Of a DNA stretch of 32,896 bases, positions 31,118 through 32,896 are shown piece after piece. Source of the DNA: Phycisphaerae bacterium (GTDB taxonomy: Bacteria; Planctomycetota; Phycisphaerae; UBA1845); the NCBI GenBank assembly GCA_029260055.1, contig JAJDDX010000366.1, forward strand, positions 1 to 32,896. The letters are read 5' to 3'. Both the position numbers and the translations under genes were made by a program. Positions within the stretch are counted from its first letter, which is position 1; the number at the start of each line of letters is the position of its first letter. The notes below the pieces were generated by a model, which saw nothing but the letters and a program-made list of their open reading frames with translations, was not told where the DNA came from and did no database searches.

Positions 31118-31828
31118 GCCGGCCTTGAGCCTCCGCAGCCAGCCCGGAGCGCCGCAGCCGGCCGAAAGCACCCACAGCCAGCGATAGCGAATGTAGCGCC
31201 GCCCCTTGTGGGCGGCGCAGCATGCGTCTGAACACCCGGCGCCGCGTGCCGCCGGTGGCTCTGCTCTGGGTGCCACTGGTGTCTTGCCCACCAGTGCCGC
31301 GACATCTCCTCAGCCCGAAGGGCTGACAGATAGTAGCCGTCGGCAAGTCCCGGTACCCCGGGACGCCGCCCACTGTCACGAAGTCCAAGAATTCGCCCCC
31401 GGGCCAAGGCCCGCCGCTCGCACCGAGCCACAGCCCACAATTCGCCGTACAGGTGAAAACCCTGATGCGACGGTGCCCTCGATCCGAGACAATAACTCGG
31501 TCATGCCCCGTCGGCGCAACCGCCCGATCGGGCGGGACCATTAGCGTTCGGACAGTCGCGGCTCCGGCTTGGGTCCATCGCGTCTTGCAGAGCGACGCGT
31601 GAACAGCCCCTTAACTGCGAGAGTTTGGGCTCCGCGGCGAGGCCGCTGCATCCTCGGCGTGGTCGGTCGACGAGGAGCCTGCCCGATTCACCTGCCGCCC
31701 GAAGAAGTTCGCCAGCTTCGTCCGGCACCGAAGTCTCGCAAGGGTGGCCGTACCATCCGTATCTGGGATGCAGATACAGTGCAAGAGCGTTCTCCGGACA
31801 AGTCGAGGATTCGATTGAGAGGGTGATA
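31118..31828. other. 711-base region of repeats and relict-looking DNA
   Basis: No gene was recognised. It contains a loose tandem of GCAGCCAGCC-like units (about 31136-31187), four stem-loops (31197-31219 GCGCCGCCC / GGGCGGCGC; 31268-31297 the GGGTGCC CACTGGTG word; 31310-31326 TCAGCCC-GAA-GGGCTGA; 31520-31535 the perfect palindrome CCGCCCGATCGGGCGG), and about 290 bases before the metallo-beta-lactamase-fold gene that contain short frames with no protein-like pattern. The ribosome binding site GAGAGG at 31818-31823 belongs to the next gene. Confidence 0.7.
31197..31326. repeat. Cluster of three palindromic modules
   Basis: GCGCCGCCC-CTTGT-GGGCGGCGC (31197-31219), GGGTGCC CACTGGTG / CACCAGTG (31268-31297) and TCAGCCC-GAA-GGGCTGA (31310-31326) follow one another after the cytochrome stop codon. 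Only the middle one matches the shared GGGTGCC word. Confidence 0.75.
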
Positions 31829-32779
31829 ATGTTCCTTCACGAGAGACGACAGCACACGGTTGGCCAGGGGTTCTTTCACTCTGGCTATCTTCGGATTGGC
31901 TCCGGCGAGTTCTCGTACGTCTACGACTGCGGATCCGAAAACACGGACACGCTGGCTCGGGAAATCAACGAGTTCGCGAATCGACGACACAAGCGACCAG
32001 GCTTGAATGTCCTGTTCATTTCGCACTTCGATAGCGACCACGTCAACGGACTTGATCGGCTGCTCTCACTCGTGAAGACCAAAACGGTAGTCGCGCCGTA
32101 TTTGGAGCCATGTGAGCGTTTGTTGCTCGTCGCGGACGCAGCGGATTCCGGTTCCGTAGACGGGACATTGGTACAGTTCGCCGCCGACCCCGTTCGTTGG
32201 CTCGGCGACCGGGGCGTTGAAGTCGTGCTGTTCGTGAAAGGTGGCGAAGAGGAGGAAGGGCCTCGTATCGCACTCCCAGAACCACAGCCTTGGCCGCACT
32301 TCCAGGATCCTGAGCGCCGAGATACTCCCATCGATCTTGACTGGAATTGGCTGAAGAGAAGAGCGCTGGAAACAGGATCTCCAAGAACAACTAGGACGAG
32401 TACAGGTGCCACAACGGAGTCTTTTGTTCTACCGCATCACGTTGCACTGCCGCTTCTAGGAGCCCGTCGTTTGCCCATGGATTGGGCGTTTCTGACTTTC
32501 GTCCATCCGGAAGGCGCCCTCGTCCGTCGATTCAGAGACGCAGTACGTAGGGAGTTTCGACGGACACCGTTCGACAACAAGCGTTGGACCAAGGCATGTA
32601 ACGAGTGGCTCGTTGACACGGTTCAGGACCGATCATGCAGAGAGCGACTCGCAGGCTGCTACGCGGTGATTCGACGAAACCGCAATTTGACCTCGATGTC
32701 GCTGTATAGTGGCCCAGTAATTGATGGGGTTGCAGATGGCTGGCTATATGCCTTTAGCGCGCGCCCTGAACATCCATAG
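31829..32779 (+). CDS. Metallo-beta-lactamase-fold hydrolase, possibly cut short by an insertion sequence
   Basis: This 316-residue protein starts at ATG 31829, with GAGAGG six bases upstream; an open frame back to 31625 is rejected. Residues 1-35 (LHERRQHTVGQGFFHSGYL) lead into YVYDCGS and then LFISHFDSDHVNGLDRLL, which is the HxxxDH metal motif of metallo-beta-lactamase hydrolases. The fold includes nucleases, quorum lactonases and thiolesterases, so the substrate is open. The rest lacks the further HxH, H and D ligands in an obvious form, suggesting a divergent or partner-dependent enzyme. Base composition is visibly less GC-rich than its neighbours, which hints at transfer. The stop TAG at 32777-32779 is directly next to an insertion-sequence end, so the C-terminus may be artificial. 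Confidence 0.8.
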   Translation: MFLHERRQHTVGQGFFHSGYLRIGSGEFSYVYDCGSENTDTLAREINEFANRRHKRPGLNVLFISHFDSDHVNGLDRLLSLVKTKTVVAPYLEPCERLLLVADAADSGSVDGTLVQFAADPVRWLGDRGVEVVLFVKGGEEEEGPRIALPEPQPWPHFQDPERRDTPIDLDWNWLKRRALETGSPRTTRTSTGATTESFVLPHHVALPLLGARRLPMDWAFLTFVHPEGALVRRFRDAVRREFRRTPFDNKRWTKACNEWLVDTVQDRSCRERLAGCYAVIRRNRNLTSMSLYSGPVIDGVADGWLYAFSARPEHP

Positions 32780-32896
32780 AGATATGGTCAAATGTTGTGG
32801 ACGGCGGCATGATCAGGCGGCGACCTTTTTGACTCCGTCGGCGAACTGGACGCCGGCGATCACGTCGGCAATGAGCGTTGAACCGTTCAGCGCTCG
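32780..32896. mobile_element. End of an insertion sequence, probably IS256-like
   Basis: Right after the metallo-beta-lactamase-fold stop codon the sequence begins GATATGGTCAAATGTTGTGG. This looks like the terminal inverted repeat of IS256-family elements, which often carry a GTTGTGGAC-like block near the tip. The 33 or so bases before the transposase stop would be its non-coding end. The other end lies outside the window, so the inverted repeat and target duplication cannot be checked. Confidence 0.55.
32813..32896 (-). CDS. Transposase C-terminus (partial)
   Basis: The last 27 codons of a minus-strand gene are visible, ending TGA at 32813-32815. They read RALNGSTLIADVIAGVQFAD then GVKKVAA. 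The pattern LNGxxLxxxVIxGVxFxDG is what I recall for the end of IS256/Mutator-type transposases, though other families are possible with so little sequence. The gene continues past the right edge. Confidence 0.55.
   Translation of the reverse strand, partial: RALNGSTLIADVIAGVQFADGVKKVAA

Overview
The window is high-GC, gene-dense bacterial DNA that most resembles a member of the Planctomycetota, probably a Phycisphaerae-like lineage. The signs are: several large secreted proteins with Asp/Asn/Gly-rich calcium-type repeats (DCNxNGxPDxCDI) and a dockerin-like C-terminus ending in GRVDLADVAAFQ; a DksA-like protein with a histone-H1-like Lys/Ala tail; and spacers full of short palindromic repeat 'words'. 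The lineage is inferred from gene content. No rRNA, tRNA or CRISPR array was recognised.

Layout. 1-3513 holds a sulfate/PAPS-related group: ATP sulfurylase (sat) and a DHH/DHHA1 phosphatase of the NrnA (oligoribonuclease/PAP phosphatase) type on the plus strand, converging on a small PAPS-type sulfotransferase. 4020-8937 has a membrane protein with two zinc ribbons and an internal duplication, an NfsA-type nitroreductase, a DUF6958-like small protein, a crotonase-fold enzyme lacking the usual Glu, and a YeeZ-like SDR directly downstream of dnaE. 8968-12513 is dnaE with an N-terminal PHP domain. 13214-15175 is a secreted Asp-box (BNR) protein. 15510-18255 is a minus-strand operon (DksA-like, lspA, ribD) read from a near-consensus sigma-70 promoter whose -35 box overlaps the stop codon of the preceding lipoprotein gene. 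18360-22332 has two lipoproteins, a DUF2892/YgaP-like membrane protein and a TIM-barrel isomerase-like protein. 22484-24364 is mutL (endonuclease type), with a promoter overlapped by a perfect inverted repeat. 24603-31117 contains a 1180-residue secreted beta-helix protein and a secreted pentaheme cytochrome, both with dockerin-like C-termini. 31829-32779 is a metallo-beta-lactamase-fold gene whose stop codon abuts the end of an insertion sequence, probably IS256-like, that runs off the window.

The most unusual feature is the non-coding DNA. Every gene-free gap from 2.6 kb onward that lies between repeat-bearing genes carries stem-loop modules, many starting GGGTGGC or GGGTGCC and followed by one of several interchangeable palindromes. 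Two such modules in inverted orientation form a 122-bp composite, present three times at exactly the same length (2800-2921, 21402-21523, 28355-28476). Its two ends are the same module with compensated stem changes. This is REPIN/MITE-like architecture, and one copy carries a 78-bp tandem duplication and flanking 27-bp direct repeats.

Functionally the window mixes housekeeping genes (replication, mismatch repair, riboflavin, lipoprotein processing) with cell-surface proteins and a possible sulfation/PAP-recycling group. All functions are read from sequence motifs; no database search was run.
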